From Hymenobacter terrenus (lineage in GTDB: Bacteria > Bacteroidota > Bacteroidia > Cytophagales > Hymenobacteraceae), in assembly GCF_000972495.1 (NCBI RefSeq), contig NZ_LATM01000019.1, positions 36,883-100,882 on the forward strand: a stretch of 64,000 bases of DNA. The letters run 5' to 3'. The notes beneath the pieces were generated by a model. That model was not told the origin of the DNA, ran no database searches, and worked only from the letters and a program-made list of their open reading frames with translations. Positions 42,306 through 51,371 of this stretch are shown piece after piece (the stretch's first letter is position 1; each line of letters begins with the position of its first letter). The translations under genes were made by a program, and so were the position numbers.

Positions 42306-43922
42306 ATGGCTCCTGCTGCAAGTACAGCCCTTCCGCTGGTATCGGTAATTATTCCCTGCTACAACCACGGAATTTATTTGCCGGAAGCCTTTGCCAGTGT
42401 CTGGCAGCAGGACTATCCCGCCGTGGAAATAATTGTGGTCGATGACGGCTCAACCGACAGCACCCGGGAAGTCACGCAGCGCTATCCGGCCGTCAAATAC
42501 ATTTACCAGGCAAACCAAGGACTCTCAGCCGCTCGTAATACGGGCATTCGGCACAGCACTGGGCAATATTTAGTTTTTCTCGATGCTGACGACTGGCTTT
42601 TACCCGATGCCCTCAAGATTAATGCGCACTACCTTCTGCAAGCCCCCACGTTAGCTTTCGTGTCGGGTGCTCACGATAAAGTATTTATGACTACGGGGCT
42701 TATCAGGGAGGAATTCCAGGAGGTTACAAGTCAGCATTACGAGCACCTGCTGCGTGGAAATTACATCGGCATGCACGCCACCGTGATGTACCAGCGCTGG
42801 ATATTCGATGTAGTACTGTTCGACATAACCCTGAAGGCCTGTGAGGATTATGACCTGTATTTGCGAATTGCCCGAACCTATCCGGTTGCTCATCATGCGA
42901 AACGCATGGCCGCCTACCGGCTGCACAGCGCGAATATGTCGGGCAATGTTCCCCTGATGCTATCCACCGTATTGGCGGTGCTGCGGCGGCAGCAAACCCA
43001 ACTGCGAACTGCCGCCGAAAAGCAAGCCTACGCCCGGGGCCAGGAAATCTGGAAGGAGTATTACAGCACCGAACTTTATCGCAAAGTCCGCACGACTGAT
43101 GCCGCGGCTACCCCAGCCGAATTGCGAATGCTCGCTACCCACAGGCCGTCACTCTTACTGCGTCACCTTGTGCAACCCAAACCCATTATGCTGAAAAAGG
43201 TAATTAAAAAATACGCGCCCGCTTCCGGATTGCGGCTGCTGCATAAGGCCGGGCTCTACAACAACTATTCTCCCGCAATTGGCAAGATTTTGCCCGGGGA
43301 TTTTGCCCGAAAATCTCCCTTCAGTACGGAGTTCGGCTACGACCGGGGCGGCCCGGTAGACCGTTATTATATCGAAGCCTTTTTGCAGCAAGAAGCCGCT
43401 TTAATTAAAGGCCGGGTATTAGAAATCGGCGATAATGAGTACACCCTGCGGTATGGCAAAGGCATTACGCAGAGCGATATTCTGCACGTAGATGCCAGCA
43501 ACCCCCACGCCACATTTGTCGGGGACTTGAGCAATGCCCCGCACTTGCCCGATAATTCGTTCGACTGCATCGTGCTCACCCAAACGCTGCACCTTATTTA
43601 TGAGTACAAGCATGCGCTGGCCACGTGCTACCGGATTTTAAAGCCCGGCGGCACCTTGCTGCTTACCGTGCCCGGCATCACCCCAATTGACCACGGGGAA
43701 TGGAAAAAAACCTGGTACTGGTCATTCACCGACAGCGCATTGCACCGCCTGTTCGCCGACACTTTTCCGACTGGTGCCGTGCAAATAAGCTCGTTCGGTA
43801 ATGTGTTCATTGCTTCTGCTTTTCTGTACGGTATGGGCCTGTCGGAGGTAACAAAAGAGCAGCTGGACCATTACGACCCACAGTTTCAGGTCATCAACGC
43901 CGTGAAAGCAACGAAGGCCTAA
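42306..43922 (+). CDS. Two-domain protein: family 2 glycosyltransferase and SAM methyltransferase
   Basis: 538 residues from the ATG at 42306. Residues 1-280 are a GT2 domain (VSVIIPCYNHGIYLPEAFAS, VVDDGSTDS, LDADDWLLP). A linker with PIMLKKVIKKYAP leads to a class I methyltransferase (~340-520): GRVLEIGDNEYTLRYGKG, FDCIVLTQTLH, LKPGGTLLLTVPG. Such enzymes may add and then methylate the terminal sugar of a polysaccharide, a chain-stop signal that Wzt-type C-terminal domains can read. Domain identities are clear; the linked role is inferred. Confidence 0.87.
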   Translation: MAPAASTALPLVSVIIPCYNHGIYLPEAFASVWQQDYPAVEIIVVDDGSTDSTREVTQRYPAVKYIYQANQGLSAARNTGIRHSTGQYLVFLDADDWLLPDALKINAHYLLQAPTLAFVSGAHDKVFMTTGLIREEFQEVTSQHYEHLLRGNYIGMHATVMYQRWIFDVVLFDITLKACEDYDLYLRIARTYPVAHHAKRMAAYRLHSANMSGNVPLMLSTVLAVLRRQQTQLRTAAEKQAYARGQEIWKEYYSTELYRKVRTTDAAATPAELRMLATHRPSLLLRHLVQPKPIMLKKVIKKYAPASGLRLLHKAGLYNNYSPAIGKILPGDFARKSPFSTEFGYDRGGPVDRYYIEAFLQQEAALIKGRVLEIGDNEYTLRYGKGITQSDILHVDASNPHATFVGDLSNAPHLPDNSFDCIVLTQTLHLIYEYKHALATCYRILKPGGTLLLTVPGITPIDHGEWKKTWYWSFTDSALHRLFADTFPTGAVQISSFGNVFIASAFLYGMGLSEVTKEQLDHYDPQFQVINAVKATKA

Positions 43923-43926
43923 CCCC

Positions 43927-44946
43927 ATGCTCAGAAGGCTATTCTCGGCTATCCGGTTTTCCCGCCCCGACCAGGCTTGCGTGCTCATGTACCATCGTAT
44001 CGCGGCGCTGCAATCAGATATCTGGAACATCACCGTTCATCCAGATGAATTTGAACAACACATTCAGATACTAAGCAAGCAAGCCACTGTCGTCCCCACC
44101 GAGGAATTAGTAGCAGCCCTGGAAAGGAAGGAAATTAAAAGAAACACCATCGCCATAACTTTTGATGACGGCTATGCCGATAATTTTCTAGTAGCCAAGC
44201 CTATTCTGGACCACTATAAGCTACCCGCTACCTTTTTTATTGCCTCGCAAAATATTGGTCGGGAAGAAGAATTCTGGTGGGATGAATTAGAGAATATATT
44301 CTTGTTTTGTGATTACCTGCCCTCCGTATTTACCAGCACCATCGCCGGAGAAACAATTACCTTCGACTTAGGCAATGAATCTCGTTTAAGCCATGACCTT
44401 AAGCAGCAACATCAGCGTTGGGACGCCTGCGAGCACGAGCCGCCTACTCGACGTTGCGCGTTGTTTTTGCAGCTGTGGCAGCGCTTAAAGCCGCTACCGC
44501 ACGCCGAGCAGCAAATCCAATTAGCCCACATCCGGCAATGGGCGAATATCGACCCGAGCACCCGGCCGGAGTTCCGCAGTATGTCGGGAGCCCAGCTACA
44601 AAGCCTCGGCGATAGTAATCTGCACAGCATTGGTGTGCATACCATATCGCATCCGGCTTTAGCTCACCACCCAAAGGAATTTCAATGGCAAGAGCTACTA
44701 GATAATCAGGCCTTTCTCACGAACGCGGTTGGCAAACCAATAAACCTTGTTGCCTACCCTTACGGCAACTACAACCACGAAACGATGGAGGTTGTAGACC
44801 AGGCAGGATTCAAAGGGGCTTTTACCACCGAAGCAACTGGCGTTAAAAATACCTCCCATAAGCACCGCCTGGGCCGGTTTCAAGTGCCAAACCTGTCGAA
44901 GCAAGCCTTCGAGGTGCAGTTAAGTAAATGGCAAAGAACCCGCTAG
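43927..44946 (+). CDS. Polysaccharide deacetylase family (NodB-like)
   Basis: 339 residues. MYHRIAALQSDIWNITVHPD and ITFDDGYADNF (the metal-binding DD of the NodB fold), then VHTISHPALAHHP (HxxSH-like) and YPYGNYNHETMEVVDQAGFK mark a carbohydrate esterase family 4 enzyme, somewhat long with an insert of ~80 residues between the motifs. It removes acetyl groups from glycans in the envelope or periplasm. No signal peptide is evident, so it may act on the cytoplasmic side. It follows the GT2-methyltransferase by 4 bp. Confidence 0.88.
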   Translation: MLRRLFSAIRFSRPDQACVLMYHRIAALQSDIWNITVHPDEFEQHIQILSKQATVVPTEELVAALERKEIKRNTIAITFDDGYADNFLVAKPILDHYKLPATFFIASQNIGREEEFWWDELENIFLFCDYLPSVFTSTIAGETITFDLGNESRLSHDLKQQHQRWDACEHEPPTRRCALFLQLWQRLKPLPHAEQQIQLAHIRQWANIDPSTRPEFRSMSGAQLQSLGDSNLHSIGVHTISHPALAHHPKEFQWQELLDNQAFLTNAVGKPINLVAYPYGNYNHETMEVVDQAGFKGAFTTEATGVKNTSHKHRLGRFQVPNLSKQAFEVQLSKWQRTR

Positions 44947-44955
44947 CATAGCCCC

Positions 44956-45861
44956 ATGGATTATTCAGGCTCACCGACTGTTTCAGTTATTATTGCCTTT
45001 CTAAATGAGGAAGCATTCCTTGAGGAAGCAATTGCGAGCGTACTCCGGCAGGATTATCAAAGCTGGGAACTACTCCTGGTAGATGATGGGTCGACCGACC
45101 AAAGCACGGCCATTGCCAGGCAATATGCCGCGCAATTCCCCGACAAAATTATCTATTGCGAACATGCGCAGCACCTTAATAAAGGCCTGAGTGCGAGTCG
45201 TAATCATGGCATTGAGCAGAGCAGCGGGTCGCTTATCGCCATCTTAGATGCCGATGATATCTGGCTGCCTAATAAATTATCCAGCCAAGTAGCGGTTTTT
45301 CGTGAGCACCCCGACGTGGCCATGCTTGCCGAAGCCTCCCTGTACTGGTACAGCTGGAACGACCCGCAGAGGGAAGACATCGCCATTCCATTAGGGGCCC
45401 CCGCGGATAAGGTGTATCAGCCCACCGAGCTATTGTTTCTATTATACCCATTAGGAAAAGGCGCCGCGCCCTGTCCCTCGGGTCTGATGATTGCCAGACA
45501 AGCCTTCCTCACCGCGGGCGGCTTTGAAGAGTCCTTCACGAAGGAAAACCAATTATACGAGGACCAGGCCTTCCTCAATAAAATCTATTTAAAAGAAAAG
45601 GTATACGTCTCGGCTGCTTGCAACAATCAGTATCGGCAGCGCGCGGGCTCGATAGTTCAGGCAGTTATAGAGCAAGGCCACTACCACCAGGTGAGAAAAT
45701 ACTTTCTCGAATGGTACGTGTCGTATCTGCATAAAAACAACGTGATAAATAAGCCAGTGCAAAAGCTGGTTGATAAGGCTCTCATGCCCTACCGACACCC
45801 CCTGCTCTACAAAGCCACTCATTTTTCCTGGAAACGGCTGCTTACCGGCTTATTCAAATAA
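44956..45861 (+). CDS. Family 2 glycosyltransferase
   Basis: 301 residues: SVIIAFLNEEAFLEEAIASV, LLVDDGSTDQS, LSASRNHGIE, and the nucleotide-sugar DxD AILDADDIWLPNK. The C-terminal part has YEDQAFLNKIYL as acceptor-side motif. A cytoplasmic-face sugar transferase in the polysaccharide operon; donor and acceptor unknown. Confidence 0.9.
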   Translation: MDYSGSPTVSVIIAFLNEEAFLEEAIASVLRQDYQSWELLLVDDGSTDQSTAIARQYAAQFPDKIIYCEHAQHLNKGLSASRNHGIEQSSGSLIAILDADDIWLPNKLSSQVAVFREHPDVAMLAEASLYWYSWNDPQREDIAIPLGAPADKVYQPTELLFLLYPLGKGAAPCPSGLMIARQAFLTAGGFEESFTKENQLYEDQAFLNKIYLKEKVYVSAACNNQYRQRAGSIVQAVIEQGHYHQVRKYFLEWYVSYLHKNNVINKPVQKLVDKALMPYRHPLLYKATHFSWKRLLTGLFK

Positions 45862-45872
45862 CTGGCACTACC

Positions 45873-46907
45873 ATGGCGAAGCTTTCCGTAGTGATGCCTG
45901 TTTACAACGCAGAAAGGTTCTTGTCGGAGGCCATAGACAGCATCTTAGCGCAGTCTTTCACCGATTTTGAATTCATCATTCTGGATGACTGCTCCACCGA
46001 CGCTAGCGTGAGCATTATTAAGTCCTACAATGACCCCCGCATCAGGTTTTACCAGAACGAGAATAACTTAGGAATTAGCGAGACTCTTAATAAAGGGATA
46101 CTATTAGCCGATAGTAATTTAATTGCCCGGATGGATGCCGATGATATTAGCCATCCGCAACGGCTACAGAGGCAATACGACTATCTGACGTCGCACCCCG
46201 AGTGTGCTATGGTTTCCTCCCTGGTAAGGGTAGTAGCAGAGGATGGCTCTGTAATCAGAGAAGACAGGTTTGATAGCCGGTTTTACTATTATAACCTGGT
46301 CTTTATTTGTTGGATTTATCATCCGACGGTTATGTACAGAAAACAGGCTGTATTGGAGGTAGGACTCTACACCGTCCCGTATTCTGAGGATTTTGAGTTG
46401 TTTTGGCAGCTCTCCCGGCAGTTCGTAATAAGCAACATCCCGGCAGTATTACTCGACTACCGCACGACCTCCCAAAGCCTGCATCAGGTCACCAAAAAGG
46501 AAGAATATAGCCAGGCTCAGTTGAACCAAGTTCTGCGCAATATCCGCTATTACACAGGGACGGATTTTCTTATCTCGGCGAATCACCTACAATGCTTGCA
46601 ACATGACTTCTACCCACTGCTAGCGGAGCAAAGTACCGACAGCATTGTCTCTTGCATTGAGAAGCTTGATTTCATATCAAAATGCATACTTGACAAGCCA
46701 AATGCGAACTGCAATAAAAAGGATGTCAGAGAAGCTTACTATTATAAAAGGAAGTTTATCATTCTCTTTTACCTAAGAAATCTGCCGCGTCGCAAGGGTA
46801 TCATGCTGATGATTCGCTTGAGATGCATAAGCCTGGCACTCAAAGAAGTCTATAACCATCGCATCGTTGGGCGGGTTAGAGTAATCGGCCAGGCAGTAAA
46901 TCCCTGA
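45873..46907 (+). CDS. Family 2 glycosyltransferase
   Basis: 344 residues: LSVVMPVYNAERFLSEAIDS, ILDDCSTDASV, and ARMDADDISHPQRL (DxD). PYSEDFELFWQLSRQF is the typical ED-containing motif. The gene becomes AT-richer toward its 3' end. It is the last gene of the plus-strand polysaccharide operon, 11 bp after the previous one. Confidence 0.9.
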   Translation: MAKLSVVMPVYNAERFLSEAIDSILAQSFTDFEFIILDDCSTDASVSIIKSYNDPRIRFYQNENNLGISETLNKGILLADSNLIARMDADDISHPQRLQRQYDYLTSHPECAMVSSLVRVVAEDGSVIREDRFDSRFYYYNLVFICWIYHPTVMYRKQAVLEVGLYTVPYSEDFELFWQLSRQFVISNIPAVLLDYRTTSQSLHQVTKKEEYSQAQLNQVLRNIRYYTGTDFLISANHLQCLQHDFYPLLAEQSTDSIVSCIEKLDFISKCILDKPNANCNKKDVREAYYYKRKFIILFYLRNLPRRKGIMLMIRLRCISLALKEVYNHRIVGRVRVIGQAVNP

Positions 46908-46982
46908 AAACGGCGCTCTAAAGCATACCTGCGAAGCTGCTTCCCCCTTAGCAAGAGGCATTTTATACTATGCCTTGGCCAG

Positions 46983-47987
46983 CTATTGAATCAGTAATTT
47001 AATTCGCAGCTTAAGAATTTTAAAGTAAAGCGCAGGGTCCTTGTGCATTGCTGTTAACTTCCGGAATAGCTTACCAATTGCCTGCTTATCGTGTGAAATA
47101 TGCCACAGCTCATTAGCTAAACGGACGCCATGGTGACTATAAAACTTTTTCGATTCCCTAAGAACTGCTTCTTTTTTGTCAATAGGCAAGTACTGCTGGA
47201 TAGATTGCATTACGTCGGCTAAATCATCCAGGTACTCTCCGTACAGAGACTTATTGCCAGAAATAGAGCTCATATGCTTGCGGTAGTCAGCAAGGGTTTG
47301 CGGAGTGTAGGCAACCGGAAATTGGTGAGCAATTCGAGCCCACATTTCCCAGTCTTCCCCATAAGTCACCCCACAAAAGCTGCCTATTTGCTCATATACC
47401 CCTCGTCTTACGACGATGGACGCATATTGAATTCTGTTGCGCTCCCCAATCTTCAAAAGCCAGTTTTCTAAGATGCCTTCCTGGCTGGCTTCGGCAGGTT
47501 GTGTGTATTTATAATGTCCTGCTTCATCAATATATCCGAACCGACAAAAAGCAGCTCCAGCTTCGGGATAGTTCTCGAATAGTTCGCTTATTTTTTCGTA
47601 GAATCCGGGCCTTACCCTGTCGTCACCGTGCAGCAAATGAATAAGTTGACCACGTGAGCGATTAATACAGGTTTCAAAGTTGCGAAGGCTGCCTACATTT
47701 TCCGGTTGACGGAAGTACTTCACACAACCTGCTCCGATTTCGGCCACTATTGCCTCCACATCAGCATCAGTACTCGCGTCGTCGATGACTTCAATCTGCA
47801 TATCGTGTGCAATTCTTTGTGAAAGAACGCTCTGCAATGTTTCGGTTAGATACTGAGCACAATTGTACACCGGAATCATAACCGACCACAGTGGCCGCAA
47901 TTCACCTTGCACTACAGGTCGGATAGTTGGGGGAAGTAGCGGAATCCTGTCCATGGAGGGCAATATCAAAAACACCTTGTCAGCCAA
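46983..47987 (-). CDS. Family 2 glycosyltransferase
   Basis: 334 residues: PLWSVMIPVYNCAQYLTETL, VIDDASTDADV, and HLLHGDDRVRPGF (DD motif) followed by TYGEDWEMWARIAHQF. It is convergent with the main operon. The start ATG at 47987 follows a stretch without genes, and the family opening starts only near residue 33, so a shorter start at 47939 (MDRIPLLPPT would be internal) is possible. Confidence 0.88.
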   Translation of the reverse strand: MADKVFLILPSMDRIPLLPPTIRPVVQGELRPLWSVMIPVYNCAQYLTETLQSVLSQRIAHDMQIEVIDDASTDADVEAIVAEIGAGCVKYFRQPENVGSLRNFETCINRSRGQLIHLLHGDDRVRPGFYEKISELFENYPEAGAAFCRFGYIDEAGHYKYTQPAEASQEGILENWLLKIGERNRIQYASIVVRRGVYEQIGSFCGVTYGEDWEMWARIAHQFPVAYTPQTLADYRKHMSSISGNKSLYGEYLDDLADVMQSIQQYLPIDKKEAVLRESKKFYSHHGVRLANELWHISHDKQAIGKLFRKLTAMHKDPALYFKILKLRIKLLIQ

Positions 47988-48356
47988 ATGGGCACGAGTG
48001 GTCGTCGTAGCACTTCGAATACTACTTATTACGTCAATCGGCTGGTTGTGGGAGTGAGTTCAGTGATATAATTGAGAGCTGTCAAAAGGAACAACCTAAT
48101 TTACTACCAGGCGGTGTAGCCATTCCCTGCGCTAATCGGTGTATTACAGTGGTCCTGCTCTGCATAGAGTATCACTCCAAACAATTTGATAATGTATGCA
48201 ATTGGGTGTACCACGAAGGGTTGTTAGAAAAAGATGTAGCTTGAATAGTCTATACCTAAGCAAGTTGAATCCAATCTGTGTCAATGCGACGTATGGGTAT
48301 AGAATGGCAGGTTTATACTGGACTTGGCTATACGCTGTTGCCCCAAAGACGCACGA
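47988..48356. other. Intergenic stretch without recognisable gene
   Basis: It is AT-richer than the window average, and no ORF above 40 codons with family character, no repeat and no strong hairpin were seen. It must contain the promoters of the divergent genes at 47987 and 48357. Confidence 0.6.
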
Positions 48357-49304
48357 ATGAGAAGAGCATTTCTGAGCATCCTGTATTTAGTCTCATTAGC
48401 TAGAAATCGCAACCTTAGCAAGGACCATCACTATTATGTACGTGATAATTATTTCAGTAGATTGCTGCAGGTGAAATACGTTTTGAGGGATTTTCTCTTC
48501 AAAACGAGGTACAAGACTATTGATTATAAGGGTGAGTTTCAGCAAGAATTAACCTTCGTGTTGCCTTTTGCTTATTGGCACTACTTAAACGGGACGTTGC
48601 AAAGTACAGTGGCCTGTTTGAATACCAAAGAGTTGTATTTCTTTAGCTCCGACCATGTAGAGCAGTTTAAGGAAAGAGATTGGACTTCCAATTACAACAG
48701 CTTTGAAGTTCCTAACATGACTCACTGTATATCATTTGACTACAGTAAGTGGGCCCGGGTTCCTCTGAAGTCTTATTACAAGAACGACCTATTTGTTTTT
48801 GACAAGCCTATTTTGGTAATCGCTAACAAATACAACACGGAGTGGGGAGGTGCGCCAGTCAATTTCTTCAGTATAGACACGCTAGATAAAATAATAAACC
48901 TGGTTAAGGGTAGGTATAAGATACTGTACAACAGACCCGGCGCGGGTAATATTGTTACGGATAATAGTGAGGTGCTAAACTTGAACGAGCATGCGTGGCT
49001 GAAGAAGGAACATCCTGATGTTATTCTCATGGATGACTTGTACCGTGACAACGAAGCAAGCGTAAATAACTTCAATCACTTTCAGCTGCTGGTGTACGCT
49101 AGCTGTGATAGGTACATTTCAGTACACGGAGGAACGGCGGCTTTGGCAAGCTATTTTGGTGGGAAAAATATAATACTTTCGAAGAAGGGCATTGAGCACC
49201 CAATGAACGAGTTTGCTACAATCTTCCCGCAGCTTTCAGGAGCTACCATCCTTCATGCGAAGACAGAGAATGATATTTTTGAGTACATAGCCGAACATTA
49301 TTAG
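48357..49304 (+). CDS. Unknown protein, possible glycosyltransferase-like
   Basis: 315 residues from the ATG at 48357. An N-terminal basic hydrophobic patch (RRAFLSILYLVSLARNRNL) is followed by a mixed alpha/beta sequence. Near the C-terminus, ASCDRYISVHGGTAALASYF and GGKNIILSKKGIEHP resemble the nucleotide-sugar side of GT-B-fold enzymes in surface polysaccharide clusters. Low GC suggests recent acquisition. The position at the end of the polysaccharide region is the best support; no named family was recognised. Confidence 0.55.
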   Translation: MRRAFLSILYLVSLARNRNLSKDHHYYVRDNYFSRLLQVKYVLRDFLFKTRYKTIDYKGEFQQELTFVLPFAYWHYLNGTLQSTVACLNTKELYFFSSDHVEQFKERDWTSNYNSFEVPNMTHCISFDYSKWARVPLKSYYKNDLFVFDKPILVIANKYNTEWGGAPVNFFSIDTLDKIINLVKGRYKILYNRPGAGNIVTDNSEVLNLNEHAWLKKEHPDVILMDDLYRDNEASVNNFNHFQLLVYASCDRYISVHGGTAALASYFGGKNIILSKKGIEHPMNEFATIFPQLSGATILHAKTENDIFEYIAEHY

Positions 49305-49343
49305 GGGCTACTCGGGAATAGGTCTAAAATTGTTTGCATTAGC

Positions 49344-49464
49344 CAGCAGGATGTAGAGACGCGACCCATCGCGTCTCGTCGTCCGCGCCGTTCGTCCAGC
49401 CGCGCCGTTCGCCTGTCATCGTTCAACGACGAGACGCGATGGGTCGCGTCTCTACATCCTGCTG
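49344..49464. repeat. GTAGAGACGCGACCC-type inverted repeat, inverted second copy
   Basis: Read on the minus strand, the core is the same as at 38397, with identical sequence over about the first 60 bases. Here the extra arms are CAGCAGGAT and ATCCTGCTG, unlike those of the other copy. The following 49465-49632 has no gene. Confidence 0.88.
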
Positions 49465-49632
49465 CTTCTAAGCGTAACAACCCGTCATGCTGAGGGGCTA
49501 ATTCTGGCAGCGCGAGTCTCGCCACTAGCTTGGGGCTGTAATGTTCACCTAACAATACTCAGCGATGATAAAAATCAATGGCGTGGCCTACATACTGGCA
49601 ACTCCGGGTGATGCCGGATACCGACCGCTGCT

Positions 49633-50265
49633 TTAATGGTCGCTCTGCACCCCAGCGGGGATAGCTACCGGCAGTCGGTTCTCGGCTGGCGGTACTGGGC
49701 ATGAGTAGCTGTGATTGTAGGCGCAAGAAGGGTTATAAGCCTGGTTGAAGTCGAGCTGCATGGTGGTGGCGCTGGCCGGGGGCAGGCGCAGGTCAATGTA
49801 TCGGCCGCCCCCGTAGCTGCCGTGGCCATTCGTGAGGTCCGTGAAGGGCACGAACAGGTAGTCCTCGAAGCCGGGGCGTTTCAGTAATTCCTGGTTTTGG
49901 TACACAGTCAGCTTCAAGGGCTGGCCGCTCAGCACGAAGTGAAGCTCGCCGTACTTGCGGTACAGCGGCCGTCGGGTAGTGCTGGTTTCCATGGCGAAGG
50001 GTTGGGAAGTGGAGTCACGCACCAGCGTCGCCTTTACGTAGTAGCCGTAGCGGCTGGGATAGAAGGGAAGGGTCTTGAAGGCCTGGCGCTCGGCGGCAGT
50101 CAACGGTGACTCGTTGGGGTCGCGAAATTCCTTGTTTATTGTTTGTTGGAATTTTAGTACGCTTTGCTGGTGAGCAAAGGAGTCGAGGTGGGGAGCTGAG
50201 ACTTGCGCGTGCGTCGTTTGGCTCAGCAGTCCGAAAAGCAGGGCAAGAAGGAAAGGCCGGTTCAT
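49633..50265 (-). CDS. DUF1684-family secreted protein
   Basis: 210 residues with a signal peptide (FLLALLFGLLSQTTHAQ). The DUF1684 pattern is plain: NKEFRDPNESPLTAAERQAF, 'TLPFYP', 'RRPLYRKYGELHFVL', 'LFVPFTDLTNGHGSYGGGRY' and the ending YNPSCAYNHSYSCPVPPAEN. Function of the family is unknown; it is common in Bacteroidota and exported. Single gene. Confidence 0.9.
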   Translation of the reverse strand: MNRPFLLALLFGLLSQTTHAQVSAPHLDSFAHQQSVLKFQQTINKEFRDPNESPLTAAERQAFKTLPFYPSRYGYYVKATLVRDSTSQPFAMETSTTRRPLYRKYGELHFVLSGQPLKLTVYQNQELLKRPGFEDYLFVPFTDLTNGHGSYGGGRYIDLRLPPASATTMQLDFNQAYNPSCAYNHSYSCPVPPAENRLPVAIPAGVQSDH

Positions 50266-50411
50266 TTGCCAAAGCTACTCGGCCAAGCAGCGTAGGCGCT
50301 AGCGGGGCGGTGAGTAGGCTGAATCTTAACCTTTTTTGCATTGCCTCAGTATCAGCAGGTAGTCGGTGGTATTAAGCTGCTGGCCACCATCCACTCCTTT
50401 CCGATAATGCC

Positions 50412-50591
50412 ATGAATTCTTCTCGTATATCCCTGTTTTTATTTCTCTGCGTATTGGCCACTACACTAACTAGCTGCGATACCATTGTCGGTATTTTCAA
50501 GGCTGGCGCTTACACGGGCATCATTGCCGTGTTCATCGTAGTAGCGCTGCTGTTTTTTATTGTGAATAAGCTGCGGGGCCCGCGAACGTAA
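50412..50591 (+). CDS. Tiny lipoprotein-like membrane peptide
   Basis: 59 residues: a signal with lipobox-like TLTSC (Cys 22), then DTIVGIFKAGAYTGIIAVFI and a second hydrophobic stretch ending VNKLRGPRT. The ATG at 50412 is followed by an intact frame and, 21 bp after the stop, a strong terminator, so it is a real short gene. Similar tiny 'phosphatidate cytidylyltransferase-like' annotated peptides occur in Bacteroidota; function unknown. Confidence 0.75.
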   Translation: MNSSRISLFLFLCVLATTLTSCDTIVGIFKAGAYTGIIAVFIVVALLFFIVNKLRGPRT

Positions 50592-50612
50592 ATCGGCTGC
50601 GGCAACGGTAAT

Positions 50613-50649
50613 AAAAAAGGGCGTCTCCGGTATCGGAGACGCCCTTTTT
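50613..50649 (+). terminator. Intrinsic terminator, bidirectional
   Basis: AAAAAAGGGCGTCTCCG and CGGAGACGCCCTTTTT pair around GTAT. It lies between the tiny lipoprotein gene and the convergent hydroxylase gene and can serve both. Confidence 0.93.
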
Positions 50650-50670
50650 GTTTTGCGCGAGACGAGCAGA

Positions 50671-51342
50671 TTACTCAGGCTTCTTGCTCGGCATCGTGCC
50701 AATAATGTGGTCCCAGAGCGTGCTTGATACGCCAAAGGCTACGGCCTCTTGCCGATAGTGGTGCTGGGCATGGTGAGTCCACCATACCTTCAGGAAGTTC
50801 TTGGGTGGCGAGTAGGCGTGGATGGCGTAATGCACGAACAAGTACATGGCGTAGCCGAACGTGAAGCCCGCCAGCAGCCCAAACGCGTAGGAGCCGAAGC
50901 TGATTTTGAAGATGAAAAACAGCAACGACGCCACAAATACCGTCACGATGGGCGGCATGGCCAAGCGGGTTTTATCCTTCGGGTACTCGTGGTGCACGCC
51001 GTGCATGGTATACTGAAACTTGGCCCGCGCCGGGGTAGTGGCGGGAATGTGATACACGTAGCGGTGCACCAGGTATTCCACGAGCGTGAAAAGCAGCAGC
51101 CCAGCCAGGAATAGCCCCAGCGCCAGCAGGCCCGACATGAAGCCGTGGGTGAGGCCGTAGTACATACTGAGCGCAGCAGTAGCCGCAAAAATGCTCACGG
51201 GTAGAGCGATGTGCGTGTGCGACAGTCGCTCAAGCACGGGGTTTTGAAAAAGCTGGGCTGAGCCTTTGTGCTTAGGCCGTACGGTGCTCGCGGCAGGCGG
51301 GGCAGGAACTACGGCTGGTTCTTCGGTGGAGACTGGTTGCAT
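50671..51342 (-). CDS. Fatty acid hydroxylase superfamily membrane protein
   Basis: 223 residues from the ATG at 51342. Four hydrophobic segments and the di-iron histidine boxes: EYLVHRYVYH, MHGVHHEYP, FVHYAIH and WWTHHAQHH. This family hydroxylates or desaturates lipids or carotenoids at the membrane using oxygen. Substrate not determinable. The start lies 30 bp after the stop of the shikimate kinase gene, so the two may be co-transcribed. Confidence 0.9.
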   Translation of the reverse strand: MQPVSTEEPAVVPAPPAASTVRPKHKGSAQLFQNPVLERLSHTHIALPVSIFAATAALSMYYGLTHGFMSGLLALGLFLAGLLLFTLVEYLVHRYVYHIPATTPARAKFQYTMHGVHHEYPKDKTRLAMPPIVTVFVASLLFFIFKISFGSYAFGLLAGFTFGYAMYLFVHYAIHAYSPPKNFLKVWWTHHAQHHYRQEAVAFGVSSTLWDHIIGTMPSKKPE

Positions 51343-51371
51343 GAGGGTAACAAACGAATCAATTAACAAAA

